Below are positions 1 through 8,861 of a DNA stretch of 64,000 nucleotides, one piece after another. The translations under genes were made by a program, and so were the position numbers. The DNA is taken from assembly GCA_905221605.1 (NCBI GenBank), contig CAJNDS010002168.1, forward strand, positions 230,710 to 294,709, written 5' to 3'. Source of the stretch: Symbiodinium natans. Lineage: Eukaryota > Sar > Dinophyceae > Suessiales > Symbiodiniaceae. Numbering within the stretch: the stretch's first letter is position 1; the number at the start of each line of letters is the position of its first letter. Under the pieces are notes generated by a model. It searched no databases, was not told the DNA's origin, and saw only the letters and a program-made list of their open reading frames with translations.

Positions 1-112
1 TTTCAGGCTAGGGTTTAGGGCTTAGGGTTTATGGTTTAGGGCTTCGGGCTTAGGGTTTAGGGCTTATGGGGTTTAGGGCAGCTTTTGTATAGGCTTCGTA
101 GGGCTAAACCCT

Positions 113-232
113 AAACCCTAAACCCTAAACCCTAAACCCTAAACCCGAAACCCTAAACCCTAAACCCTAAACCCTAAACCCTAAACCCTAAACCCTAAAC
201 CCTAAACCCTAAACCCTAAACCCTAAACCCTA
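113..232. repeat. CCCTAAA telomere-type array
   Basis: Nearly perfect tandem CCCTAAA (one variant unit) ends directly at a possible GC-type splice donor of the neighbouring minus-strand exon. Confidence 0.95.
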
Positions 233-239
233 GGCTTGC

Positions 240-321
240 CCCGAGCCTCCGCCGGCGCCACCATCCGCGCATGTGGGAACTCGGCATAGCTCATCTCCGC
301 TGCCACGTCCAGCACCACCAC
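240..321 (-). CDS. Internal exon of a minus-strand host gene
   Basis: An 82-nt island reads on the minus strand as an ordinary soluble-protein segment (begins VVVLDVAAEMSYAEFP). Its upstream edge is an acceptor (GACGCCAG then GTGGTGG) and its downstream edge a GC-type donor (GCAAGC), which leads straight into the telomeric array at 113-232. It starts in phase 0, matching the phase-0 end of the candidate exon at 597-661. No domain recognised. Because splice sites and open frame coincide I favour a real exon, but the host gene is not identified. Confidence 0.45.
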
Positions 322-596
322 CTGGCGTCTCTTCGTTTAGGGTTTAAGGTGTTTAGGGTTTAGGACCCTAAACCCTGAACCCTAAACCCTAAAACATTAA
401 ACCGGGCTTTTGGGGCTTTAGGATTCTCGGGCTTAGGGGTTTCCGGTTCCAGGGGTGGGTTCAGGGGCACAAGGGTTCCAAGTCGTTTGATTCTCGGGCT
501 TATTCAGGGTTTAGGGTTTAGGGTTTAGGGTCTAAGGTTTAGGGTTTAGGGTTTTGGGCTTAGGGTTTTAGAGGCTTGGGGGCTTGTCAGAGGCGC

Positions 597-661
597 CTGG
601 CAAATCGGCGACAAAGTGGCGATGAGATCCTGGGCTTCTCCCAGCAGGACATCACCAAACC
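597..661 (-). CDS. Internal exon, minus strand
   Basis: A 65-nt open segment (FGDVLLGEAQDLIATLSPIC) lies between a TTTAG|GG acceptor supplied by the adjoining telomeric repeat and a GC-type donor (CAG|GCGCCT). It starts with two phase nucleotides and ends in phase 0, which fits the exon at 240-321. Very short and without a domain, so confidence is limited. Confidence 0.33.
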
Positions 662-939
662 CTAAACCCTAAACCCTGAACCCTAAACCCTAAACCCTGA
701 ATAAGCCCTACAAGCCCCTGTTGGCAAAACAACGTTTCGGGGCTTCGTTGCAAGGGAACCCCTCTTCAACCCCGACCCCAAGCCCCGCTTTCCCACACCC
801 CGCCCTAAACCCCAAACCCAACAAGCAGAAAATGATTAAAACGAGCGCAGAATACCCTAAACCCTCAACCCTCAACCCTCAACCCTCAACCCTGAGCAAA
901 ACCCCAAACCCTAAACCCTCCAAAGGAAACAAGCCCCAG

Positions 940-980
940 GCTCCCTCAAGATGGTGGTCTTCCCGCAGCTGCCGGGCCCT
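940..980 (-). pseudogene. Duplicated P-loop exon fragment
   Basis: About 38 bp here nearly repeats 1041-1079. Read on the minus strand it encodes GPGSCGKTTIL, a Walker A motif of ABC-ATPase type. A telomeric array (985-1026) separates it from the longer copy. It is probably a duplicated exon edge made when the array was inserted. A genuine alternative exon is possible but has no clear frame beyond the motif. Confidence 0.4.
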
Positions 981-984
981 ATAC

Positions 985-1026
985 CCCTAAACCCTAAACC
1001 CTAAACCCTAAACCCTAAACCCTAAA
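985..1026. repeat. CCCTAAA array between duplicated exon ends
   Basis: Six CCCTAAA units lie between the two near-identical P-loop segments. Confidence 0.9.
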
Positions 1027-1036
1027 CTGCCCCCCA

Positions 1037-1131
1037 AGGTTCCCTCAAGATGGTGGTCTTCCCACAGCTGCTGGGGCCCATCAGGAGCAGGGAGCCCATG
1101 AAGGCATTCGCCTGGAGGGGCTGGCTGAGGC
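1037..1131 (-). CDS. Exon with ABC-type ATPase P-loop
   Basis: On the minus strand, after the acceptor CTGGCGCAG|GCC, the frame gives LSQPLQANAF followed by LLLMGPSSCGKTTIL. This is the beta strand and Walker A signature of ABC transporter nucleotide-binding domains (GxSGxGK[ST]T). The short lead-in resembles the segment before the P-loop in ABC proteins of the ABCD or ABCG type; I cannot choose between them. The exon begins with two phase nucleotides, matching the one-nucleotide end of the exon at 2060-2170. The 3' donor is unclear. Membrane domains and Walker B are not seen nearby, so only a fragment of the ATPase is visible. Confidence 0.55.
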
Positions 1132-1159
1132 CTGCGCCAGAGCTGCGGTTTGGGCTTAC

Positions 1160-1600
1160 AGGGTTTTATAGGGTTTGTAGGGTTTTACTAGGGTTTATAG
1201 GGTTTTATTAGGGTTTATAGGGTTTTATTAGGGTTTATAGGGTTTATAGGGTTTATAGGGCTTATAGGGCTTATAGGGTTTATAGGGTTTATAGGGTTTA
1301 TCGGGTTTATAGGGTTTATAGGGTTTATAGGGTTTATAGGGTTTATAGGGTTTATAGGGTTTATAGGGTTTATAGGGTTGATAGGGTTTATAGGGTTTAT
1401 AGGGTTTATAGGGCTTATAGGGTTTATAGGGTTTATAGGGTTTATCGGGTTTATAGGGTTTATAGGGTGTATAGGGTTTATAGGGTTTATAGGGTTTATA
1501 GGGTTTATAGGGTTTACAGGGTTTATAGGGTTTATAGGGTTTATAGGGTTTATACGGTTTATAGGGTTTATAGGGTTTAGAGGGTTTAGGGGTTTGGGGT
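1160..1600. repeat. 9-bp telomere-derived minisatellite (GGGTTTATA)n
   Basis: About 45 units of TATAGGGTT with scattered point variants. It looks like a telomeric unit expanded by TA. Being divisible by three, it stays open in several frames (repeating KPY on the minus strand, GFI on the plus), which is not evidence of coding. Confidence 0.9.
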
Positions 1601-1954
1601 TTAAGGTTTAAGAGATCCTCGGAAACCTCCAAAGAGCCAAACTAACAACTAAGGGTTTAGGCGTTAGGGGCGGGGTTTAGCGTCTGGAAGCGAGAGAGAA
1701 AGCCAGACAGAGACCCTACACCCTAAACCCCAAACCCTAAACCCTAAACCCCAAACCCCAAACCCTAAACCCTGAACCCTGAACCCCAGACGAGAGAGGG
1801 AGAGTTAGTAAAGCTGAGCGCTGGGCCCGGCCATTTTAGCCTATTTGGAGGTTCATGTTACTTATGAAGCAATTTCTACTATACTTCTAACTGTACGTAA
1901 AACCATATTAGGGCACTTAAGAGCCTGATGAGTGGGTTATAACCCCTTAATCCC

Positions 1955-2043
1955 AAACCCTAAACCCTAGACCCTAAACCCTAAACCCTAAACCCTAAAC
2001 CCTAAACCCTAAACCCTAAACCCCAAACCCTAAACCCTAAACA
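1955..2043. repeat. CCCTAAA array
   Basis: Tandem CCCTAAA with a few variants, starting just downstream (minus sense) of the donor of the 2060-2170 exon. Confidence 0.9.
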
Positions 2044-2059
2044 CCAATGGATTTCTTAC

Positions 2060-2170
2060 GTTGTAAGCAGAGGGGGCCTGGCAGCAGCCGCGTCACATGC
2101 ACCACCACGGCATCCAGGCGTGCCCCGTGGTAGCAGAGGCTGGCCCGGTGCCTTCTCACTCTTGGGAGCC
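2060..2170 (-). CDS. Internal exon with canonical splice sites, minus strand
   Basis: A 111-nt exon: acceptor AAACCCAG|GG at its upstream edge, formed from the telomeric repeat itself, and consensus donor CAAC|GTAAGA downstream. The frame gives a hydrophobic/basic segment containing ARLDAVVVHVTRLLPGPLCL. Phase is 2 nt + 36 codons + 1 nt, which fits both neighbours in the chain (2566-2662 before, 1037-1131 after). In ABC proteins a strand of this kind often precedes the P-loop, as it would here after splicing. Function beyond that is not established. Confidence 0.55.
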
Positions 2171-2172
2171 CT

Positions 2173-2357
2173 GGGTTTAGGGTTTAGGGTTTAGGGTTTA
2201 GGGTTTAGGGTTTAGGGTTTAGGGTTTAGGGTTTAGGGTTTAGGGTTTAGGGTTTAGGGTTTAGGTTTAGGGGTTAGGGTTTAGGGTTTAGGGTTTTGGG
2301 TTTAGGGTTTAGGGTTTAGGGTTTAGGGTTTAGGGTTTAGGGTTTAGGGTTTAGGGC
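2173..2357. repeat. TTTAGGG array
   Basis: About 25 units, nearly perfect. It lies inside the predicted intron between the exons at 2566-2662 and 2060-2170. Confidence 0.95.
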
Positions 2358-2565
2358 CCTTGCGAGAAACAGTGCCAAAAGAACACGATAATTCATCAAA
2401 ACGAGCCAAGCTCTAAATTAGGCCCCCTTTAGGGGTCCCATATACAAAACGGCACAGAATCTGCTTTAGAGAACCACCCTAAACCCTAAACCCTAAACTC
2501 TACAGCCTAAACCCTAAACCCTAACCCTAAACCCTAAACCCACAGTGTAGGGCTCACAAACCCAC

Positions 2566-2662
2566 CATCATCTTCGAAGACCAGGTGCAGGGTCCCTGGG
2601 ATGAGACGAATGCCGCCCTTGGGGTTCTCCAGCCCCAGGCGCTCTGCGAAGGCTACGAGGTC
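2566..2662 (-). CDS. Internal exon with branch-like site, minus strand
   Basis: A 97-nt exon. Upstream is CTAATCCAAACAG|GAC, a branch-like CTAAT followed by an acceptor; downstream is GATG|GTGGGT. The frame is DLVAFAERLGLENPKGGIRL and onward to a C-terminal EDD. It starts in phase 0, matching the phase-0 end of 3210-3347, and leaves one nucleotide, matching 2060-2170. Telomeric arrays lie in both flanking introns. No domain recognised. Confidence 0.55.
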
Positions 2663-3127
2663 CTGTTTGGATTAGGGTTTTAGGGCTTAGGGCTTAGGGC
2701 TTAGGGCCCTTAGGGAGCTTAAGGCTTAGGGCGTGTGGCTTGGGGCTTAGGGCTAAGGGCTTAGGGTCTAGGGGTTTGGGGTTTGGGGTTTTGGGTTTTG
2801 GGGTTTGGGGTTTGGGGTTTGGGGTGGCACCCTACGTGGAGGCTCGTGGACACTAAGCAACCTCAAAAAGCATAGGTTTGCGGACTCCAGTGTGGGTGAT
2901 AACGATCACAATTGGGTTCTGAATACCCTGCGTTACTGTTATATCGTACACTCATCAACATGTAAGGAACCCCATATGCCTCCACCAATAACAATTATAC
3001 AAAGATAAGCCTACCTCATGTGAGGGCCATATCGGGATCCATGTCCCGCACGGACTGAACAAACTTCTTCGAAATTCATCCCACTGTACGGCTTGTGGGC
3101 TACGGGGCTAAACACCCCCTAACCGTA

Positions 3128-3208
3128 CCCTAAACCCTAAACCCTAAACCCTAAACCCTAAACCCTAAACCCTAAACCCTAAACCCTAACCCTAAACCCT
3201 AAACCCTG
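3128..3208. repeat. CCCTAAA array
   Basis: About eleven units, abutting the donor side of the exon at 3210-3347. Confidence 0.93.
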
Positions 3209-3209
3209 C

Positions 3210-3347
3210 CATGTCATCGTCCTCCTGTAGGAGGGGCACCTGCGGAAGGTGGGAAGAGGGCAGCCAGCGCGTGGCCAGGGCCACTTGCAGGGGCAGCCCG
3301 CCCTTCAAAATCAGCCGCTGCGCCTCGTCTTGTAGCCCAGGAGGAAT
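3210..3347 (-). CDS. Internal exon of 46 codons, minus strand
   Basis: Exactly 46 codons between acceptor GATTCTAAG|ATT and a GC-type donor (ATG|GCAGGG). The frame begins IPPGLQDEAQRLILKGGLPL and ends in an acidic QEDDDM. Phase 0 at both ends agrees with the exons on each side. The composition is that of an ordinary soluble protein and the other frames are poorer. No family recognised. Confidence 0.55.
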
Positions 3348-3484
3348 CTTAGAATCAAGGGTTTAGGGTTTAGGGTTTAGGGTTCAGGGTTTAGGGTTTT
3401 AGGGTTTAGGGTTTAGGGTTTAGGGTGGTGACTTCACAAGGGAACCTTGAACCCAAAAAAGGGTCAAGGGCACCACTGGGCTAC
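3348..3484 (-). other. Phase-0 intron carrying introner module and telomeric array
   Basis: The 137-nt interval between two phase-0 exons begins GTAGCCCAGTGG and ends TTCTAAG. Its first half is the recurrent introner-like module (see 10785-10953 and 11485-11593); its second half is a TTTAGGG array (3360-3426). Confidence 0.5.
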
Positions 3485-3570
3485 GAAGGCCTTCCACCGG
3501 TGCAGCAGCCTGGCGCAGGCAGGCACGCCCGCGGTTTCGAAGAGCTTGGCCGGCAGCTTCGACAGCAAGC
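3485..3570 (-). CDS. Internal exon, minus strand
   Basis: An 86-nt exon (2 nt + 28 codons) that starts after CTACTGAG and ends at GCCTTC|GTAGCC. The frame reads LLSKLPAKLFETAGVPACAR then LLHRWKAF, amphipathic in character. It joins in phase 0 to 3210-3347. The donor is the first base of the recurrent introner module, whose GT provides the splice site. Confidence 0.52.
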
Positions 3571-3894
3571 CTCAGTAGCCCTAAGCCCTAAACCCTAAAC
3601 TCTAAACCCTAAACCCAAAGCCCTAAGCCCTAAGGCCCTAAACAAACCCACCCCTAGACCAGCCGTGATGTCTGAGACTCCTAGGCCTCCCCCAACATTT
3701 CTCGCAAGCCCCGAAAACAAAAGACCCACACGAAATGTAGGACATCTTAGGGACAGACACCCTCCTACCCTGGACTACTGTAATCATGGACCCAAACCGG
3801 GAGTCTACACTATACATATATATATAGGTGGCGTTTGCGGGACATTAAATAGCAAGGACCCCATATATGGACCCTACACCTCTTCATATTTCGT

Positions 3895-3993
3895 GGAGTC
3901 CCCCAGGAAACAACCCTTGCGGCCACTGGAGCTGTGGAGGTCGCAGACGCAGGGCTGGAGTGGCTCGGGTGGCGATGGCTTCACGTGCGGCGC
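3895..3993 (-). CDS. Probable exon, 3' limit uncertain, minus strand
   Basis: After the acceptor AAAGGAACAG|GC the minus strand is open for AAREAIATRATPALRLRPPQ and a further stretch before a stop near 3887. The two leading phase nucleotides complement the single trailing nucleotide of 4617-4724. No convincing donor, so the lower end is approximate. Confidence 0.38.
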
Positions 3994-4616
3994 CTGTTCC
4001 TTTGTTGAGATGGGTGGGGGCTGGGGTTTAGGGTTTAGGGTTCAGGGTTTAGGGTTTAAGGTTTATAGGGTTCAGGGTTTACAGGGGTTCGGGTTTACAG
4101 GCTTTAGGGTTTAGTGGTTAGGGTTTAGAGGTCCTGAAATAGGCAGAGGGCCCTGAGAAGGGATGCTCGTGCAGGACAAAAACCACTTCAATGAAGATGC
4201 TCATGCACCCTACGCGACTGTACTTTCTAGGGGTTAGGGCTTAGGGCTTAGGGCCAGAAAGCTCGCCCATTGGGAATCTGAACCATAAGTCCCCAAAACC
4301 CTGCCTACATTGCAGTTGGCTCCGACACCCTAGCCCCACCTTCAAGCCCTGACAGCCCCTGACAGCCCCTGACAGCCCCTGACAGCCCCTGAAAGCCCCT
4401 GAAAGCCCCAAAACCCCAAACCAGAAGCCCTAAACCCTCGACCCTAGCCACCAAAAAACCCTAAAAAAACCCAAAAACCTAGACAAAGGGGTCGAAGAGT
4501 GTTCCCTTATGGTCCATATTCCCTTATGGTCCATATATTGCCAGAATAACCCTAAACCCTAAACCCTAAACCCTGAACCCTGAACCCTAAACCCTGAACC
4601 CTAAACCTTACTTTAC

Positions 4617-4724
4617 CTTTCACCTTCGGATTCCAGGCGTCGGGCTTGAGCCGCGCACGCTCGAGGGATGCTTTCGCCACCCGAGCCCCGGAGTCGGCCT
4701 CCAGGGAGAAGGGTTCCCCAAACC
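4617..4724 (-). CDS. Internal exon starting inside a telomeric repeat, minus strand
   Basis: A 108-nt exon. Its acceptor is the TTTAG|GG of a telomeric unit; its donor is AAAG|GTAAAG. The frame reads FGEPFSLEADSGARVAKASL and ends PDAWNPKVK. Phases are 2 nt at the start and 1 nt at the end, consistent with the next exon at 3993. The array 4718-4890 supplies the acceptor, so the host gene appears to use telomeric sequence as a splice signal. Confidence 0.5.
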
Positions 4725-4900
4725 CTAAACCCTAAACCCTAAACCCTAAACCCTAAACCCTAAACCCTAAACCCTAAACCCTAAACCCTAAACCCTAAAC
4801 CCTAAACCCTAAACCCTAAACCCTAAACCCTAAACCCTATAAACCCTAAACCCTAAACCCTAAACCCTAAAGCCTAAACCCTATACACCCTAAACCCTAA
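4718..4900. repeat. CCCTAAA array
   Basis: About 24 units, mostly perfect, with variant units at the right end. Confidence 0.95.
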
Positions 4901-5104
4901 ACCCCTCAACCCTGAGCTCTGCAGGGTTTGGGGAGCCTGGGGTTCTTTTGCACCTGGCTCCCCGAGAAGGAAGGAATTGGGCGCCCTGAACATCCCAAAC
5001 CCTACGGCACAACCCTAAGCCCTCAACCCTAAACCCCAAACATCAAACCCTAAACCCTAAACCCTAAGCCCTAAACCCTAAACCCTAAACCCCAGAGGCC
5101 CCAC

Positions 5105-5195
5105 CTGCGCCCCAGTCTCGCCAGCGCCGACGCGCTCTCGCGCCGAATCGGCCGACGCGCCTCGCGAGGTTGGCCCTCCAAGGCCCGGTTTAGGT
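5105..5195 (-). CDS. Probable exon, minus strand
   Basis: A 91-nt exon between AAAAAACAG|A and GCGCAG|GTGGGG (1 nt + 30 codons). The frame is glycine/alanine/arginine rich and ends RERVGAGETGAQ. Its phase-0 end does not fit the two-nucleotide start of 4617-4724, so either an exon is missing between them or it belongs to another transcript. Confidence 0.4.
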
Positions 5196-5202
5196 CTGTT
5201 TT

Positions 5203-5366
5203 TTAGGGTTTAGGGTTTAGGGTTTAGGGTTTAGGGTTTAGGGTTAAGGGTTTAGGGTTTAGGGTTTAGGGTTTAGGGTTTAGGGTTTAGGGTTTAGGGT
5301 TTAGGGTTTAGGGTTTAGGGGTTAGGGTTTAGGGTTTAGGGTTTAGGGTTTAGGGTTTAGGGTTCA
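5203..5366. repeat. TTTAGGG array
   Basis: About 23 units with two single-base variants. Confidence 0.95.
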
Positions 5367-5512
5367 GCAGCTCTGGGTCGAGCAATCTCTAGTAGAGCCG
5401 CTGTCTGGACTCTAGAAAAAAACCCACCCACCCAGAGAATCCCAAAACATGAAGAAATAAAAAGTTCACATTTTTCCTCAGCAAGCCCTGTCCTCCAACC
5501 TCATTTATTCAT

Positions 5513-5850
5513 TCTGCTCGTGTTCTTTGTCATTCTGCTTGGTTTCCATTCTGCTCGTATGCGTTTCTTTCTGCTCGTATTCATTCTGCTCGTATTCGTT
5601 CTTTTTCTGATCTGCTCGTCTCGTGTTCGTTCTCGCTCTGCTCGTATTCATTCTGCTCGTATTCGTTCTCTCTCTGCTCGACTTCAGTCCGCTCGTTTTC
5701 GCTGTTTTTCTGCTCGTACTGAGTCTGCTCGTACTCATTCTCTTTCTGCTCGTATTCATTCTGCTCGTATTCGTTCTCTCTCTGCTCGATGTCAGTCTGC
5801 TCGTATTCGTTCTCTTTCTGCTCATATTCACTTTGCTCGTGTTCGTTTTC
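5513..5850. repeat. 17-bp minisatellite (CTGCTCGTATTCGTTCT-like)
   Basis: Twenty or so units of CTGCTCGTATTCRTTCT, often as 34-bp dimers. The array is open in several frames on both strands with low-complexity products (repeated NEYEQ on the minus strand). I treat these as repeat artefacts. Confidence 0.85.
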
Positions 5851-5984
5851 CCCGGTGACCCTGCCTATTTTTGGCCGTCTTGTTGGTTGTGTTCGGAAGC
5901 TGCCTGGCTTCCACATGGTTGCTTTCCAAGTAGTGCCCCGGTGACCTCGCCTCATGTTGGCTCCTGCTCGTAGGGTTTGATGAG

Positions 5985-6590
5985 AGGCCTAGAGGTTTGT
6001 CGTATGTCCCCTCTCTTCGTGCTCGTAGGGTTTGTCGTATGTCCCTCCCTTCATGCTCGTAGGGTTTGATGAGAGGTCTACAGGTTTGTCGCACGTCCCC
6101 TCCCTTCGTGCTCTTAGATTTTGTCGTATGTCGCCTCCCTTCGTGCTCGTCGGCCTTGTCGTATGTCCCTCTTCGTCTGCTTGCAGAGAATCCCAAGAAT
6201 TAAGAAACTGAGGTTTTATTTTCAGAGGTTTGTCGTATGTCCCCTCCCTTCGTGCTCGTCGGCTTTGTCGTATGTCCCTTTTCTTCTGCTTGCAGAGAAT
6301 CCCAAAACATTGAGAAATGTACGGGTTTATTTAGAGGTTTGTCGTATGTCCCCTCCCTTCGTGCTCGCAGGGTTTGACGAGAGGTCTACAGGTTTGTCGT
6401 ACGCCCTCTTCCTTCGTGCTCTTAGGGTTTGTCGTATGCCTCCCTTCGTGCTCGTAGGGTTTGTCGTATGTCCCCTCCCTTCGTGCTCGTATGGTTTGAT
6501 GAAAGGTCTACAGATTCGTCGCATGTCCCTTCCCTTCGCGCTCTTAAGGTTTGATGTATGTCCCCTCCCTTCGTGCTCGTCGCATGTCCC
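5985..6590. repeat. 36-bp minisatellite (GTTTGTCGTATGTCCCCTCC family)
   Basis: Imperfect units of about 36 bp built on TTTGTCGTATGTCCCCTCCC and TTCGTGCTCGTAGGG. Some units are replaced by TTTGATGAGAGGTCTACAGG. They are interrupted twice by CTTGCAGAGAATCCCAA. No coding interpretation holds. Confidence 0.8.
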
Positions 6591-6821
6591 TTGTCTTCGC
6601 GCTTGCTTTCCCCAGACCGAAGGTAGAACCAAAAGTGTTGGTCCGGATTGACAAAAAAAAACCTAATTTTGTTAACCTCATGTTTTGTTTTCCCCCACCC
6701 CACCCAAGAACCATTCCAGTTCGAGCCAATCCCCAACCCACCCCAGAACCAACTACCCGTATTCGTTCTCTCTCTGCTCGTATTTCTCTGCTCGTCTTCG
6801 TTCTGCTTGCGTTCGTTCTCG

Positions 6822-6918
6822 GGGTGGGGGGGGGGTGGGGTGGGGGGTGGGGGGGGTGTGGGTGTGGGGTTGAGGGTGGGGTGGGGGGTGGGGGGGGGGG
6901 TGGGGGGAGGGGGGGGAA
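6822..6918 (+). repeat. G-rich run
   Basis: About 97 nt almost entirely G and T on the plus strand, with more than ten runs of four or more G. It abuts the inverted-repeat cluster at 6925-7284. Confidence 0.85.
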
Positions 6919-6924
6919 AACGTG

Positions 6925-7103
6925 GGTGGCCATTGGCAAAAAAAGCCGTGGCCATTGGCAAAAAAAACGTGGCCATTGGCAAAAAAGCCGTGGCCATTGG
7001 CAAAAAAGCCGTGGTCATTGGCAACTTTCCCGTGGCCATTGGCAAATGCCACTTGCCAATGGCCACGGCTTTTTTGCCAATGGCCCCGGCCCCCATTAAG
7101 GTT
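6925..7103. repeat. Truncated inverted partner of the 7107-7284 element
   Basis: Repeats of GCCATTGGCAAAAAAGCCGT end in CCCCATTAAGGTT. They face the neighbouring element across a 3-nt spacer, making a perfect 13-bp-arm palindrome at 7091-7119. The left end lacks the TTAATGGGG terminus seen on the complete element. Confidence 0.7.
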
Positions 7104-7106
7104 CCC

Positions 7107-7284
7107 AACCTTAATGGGGAACGTGGCCATTGGCAAAAAAGCCGAAGGCATTGGCAAAAAGCCCTAAAAGTTGCCAATGGCCACGGCTTTTTTGCCAATG
7201 GCCACGGCTTTTTTGCCAATGGCCACCGTTTTTTTGCCAATGGCCACGGTTTTTTTGCCAATGGCCACGTTCCCCATTAAGGTT
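7107..7284. mobile_element. Small non-autonomous element with long terminal inverted repeats
   Basis: A 178-bp unit bounded by perfect inverted repeats of about 34 bp (outer ends AACCTTAATGGGG and its complement). The interior consists of head-to-tail GCCATTGGC plus A-run units in both orientations, so the whole can fold back. It resembles a MITE or foldback element. No target duplication is recognisable because a truncated inverted copy adjoins it on the left. No coding capacity. Confidence 0.5.
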
Positions 7285-7395
7285 TAAACTATTATATGAT
7301 AGAGAGAGTTTAGGGTTTAGGGTTTAGGGGTTAGGGGTTAGGGGTTTAGGGTTTGGGGTTTAGAGTTTAGGGTTTAGGGTTTGAGGGTTTAGGGT

Positions 7396-7600
7396 TTGGG
7401 GGTGTATGGGGTGTATGGGGTGTATGGGGTGTATATGGGTTGTATGGGGTGTATGGGGTCTATTGGGTGTATGGGGTGTATGGGGTGTATGGGGTGTATG
7501 GGGTGTATGGGGTGTATGGGGTGTATGGGGTGTATGGGGTGGTGTGTATGGGGTGTATGGGTATGGGGTGCATGGGGTGCATGGGGTGCATGGGGGTCAG
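7396..7600. repeat. 9-bp minisatellite (GGGGTGTAT)n
   Basis: About 22 units of TATGGGGTG with minor variants, following decayed TTTAGGG sequence. Open frames here are repeat artefacts. Confidence 0.88.
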
Positions 7601-8357
7601 GGGCTTAGGAGGTTGAGAATAGAGGTTGCGAAAATGATCGGCTTGTAGCTCAGCATTTAGGACATTTGTGGCCTCTTTCCAAGTGCGTCTCCTTCTTGCG
7701 AGAACGAGAAGAGTAGATGCATGGGGGGTGCTTTATGTCAGGCCACTTTTACTAGCATGCTTGCAAGAAAGCCCAGACGTACGTATGAGAAGAGAGGTGC
7801 GAGCGGACCTATGAATCTACGAAGCGGTCCTCGTCTAGGACAACTTCCATGTAGCAGCTGTAGCGCACAAACACCCCTAACTGCCCCTAACCCTAAACTC
7901 TAAACCCTAAATCCTGACGTGCTGCATGCAAGCAATGTCAATGCATCCCTTTGAAACTCGGCTCCGCAAAAATCCTGAAGTAATTGCGGTCTCAGCCAGG
8001 GCTTGGGGCTTTAGGATGTTCAGGGTGAGTTTTTGGGGTTTACGATGTTGATAGGGCTTAGGATGTTAACAGGGTTTAGGATGTTCATAGGGTTTAGAAT
8101 GTTTAGGGTTTAGGATGCTTAGGGTCTAGGGCTTTAGGATGTTCAGGGATGCTTCCATACTCCCCCTTGCAAGCCTCAATAGAATAATATTGTTGATATT
8201 CCTTTATATAAATGCAGATGAAAAGTAATCTCTAAACAGGGCTAATGTAGGGGCCTGAGTAATTAGAATAGGGTTTTGGGGGGTACTATACGATAATTAC
8301 AAAGGGACCATAAGGGAATATGATTAGGAATTATTCCGACCCCTAGATTACAGGTAA

Positions 8358-8741
8358 AGGGTTTAGGGTTTAGGGTTTAGGCTTTTAGGGTTTAGGCTTT
8401 AGGGTTTGTTTTTTAGGGTTTGTTTGTTAGGGTTTAGGGTTTAGGGTTTAGGGTTTAGGGTTTAGGGTTTAGGGTTTAGGGTTTAGGGTTTAGGGTTTAG
8501 GGTTTAGGGTTTAGGGTTTAGGGTTTAGGGTTTAGGGTTTAGGGTTTAGGGTTTAGGGTTTATGGTTTATGGTTTAGGGTTTAGGGTTTAGGGTTTATGG
8601 TTTAGGGTTTAGGGTTTAGGGTTTAGGGTTTAGGGTTTAGGGTTTAGGGTTTAGGGTTTAGGGTTTAGGGTTTAGGGTTTAGGGTTTAGGGTTTAGGGTT
8701 TAGGGTTTAGGGTTTAGGGTTTAGGGTTTAGGGTTTAGGGC
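8358..8741. repeat. Long TTTAGGG array
   Basis: The longest uninterrupted telomere-type stretch in the window, over 40 units, with a few TTTATGG variants around 8560-8600. Confidence 0.95.
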
Positions 8742-8861
8742 TGCTGGGGCATGCGCCTGCACCTCTCAGCGCTGGCGTGGTGGACTTGGCTGCAGGATCT
8801 GGTGGGGCCTGGAGCTGGTAGGAGGGTCTACAAAATTAAGGTTTAGGGATTACCATCTCAG

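Noticed and set aside
1-230. True chromosome end
   Set aside because: Both TTTAGGG and CCCTAAA orientations occur within the first 230 bp, and unique islands follow. A terminal telomere would be one long array in one orientation.
1228-1632. Long open frames encoding repeated KPY or GFI
   Set aside because: They are reading frames through a 9-bp tandem repeat, open on both strands because the unit length is a multiple of three and stop-free.
1825-1850. Spliced-leader relic (CCATTTTAGCCT)
   Set aside because: It differs from the dinoflagellate leader CCATTTTGGCTCAAG at several bases and lacks its end. A chance match is likely.
3430-3490. tRNA gene or tRNA-derived SINE (A-box-like TAGCCCAGTGG, B-box-like GGTTCAAGG)
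   Set aside because: No cloverleaf can be drawn, the box spacing is too short, and the module coincides with intron borders at several sites. An introner explains it better.
5505-7280. Many overlapping open frames of 100-280 codons on both strands
   Set aside because: All lie in minisatellites, G runs or GCCATTGGC repeats. Products are low complexity and no frame has splice or start support.
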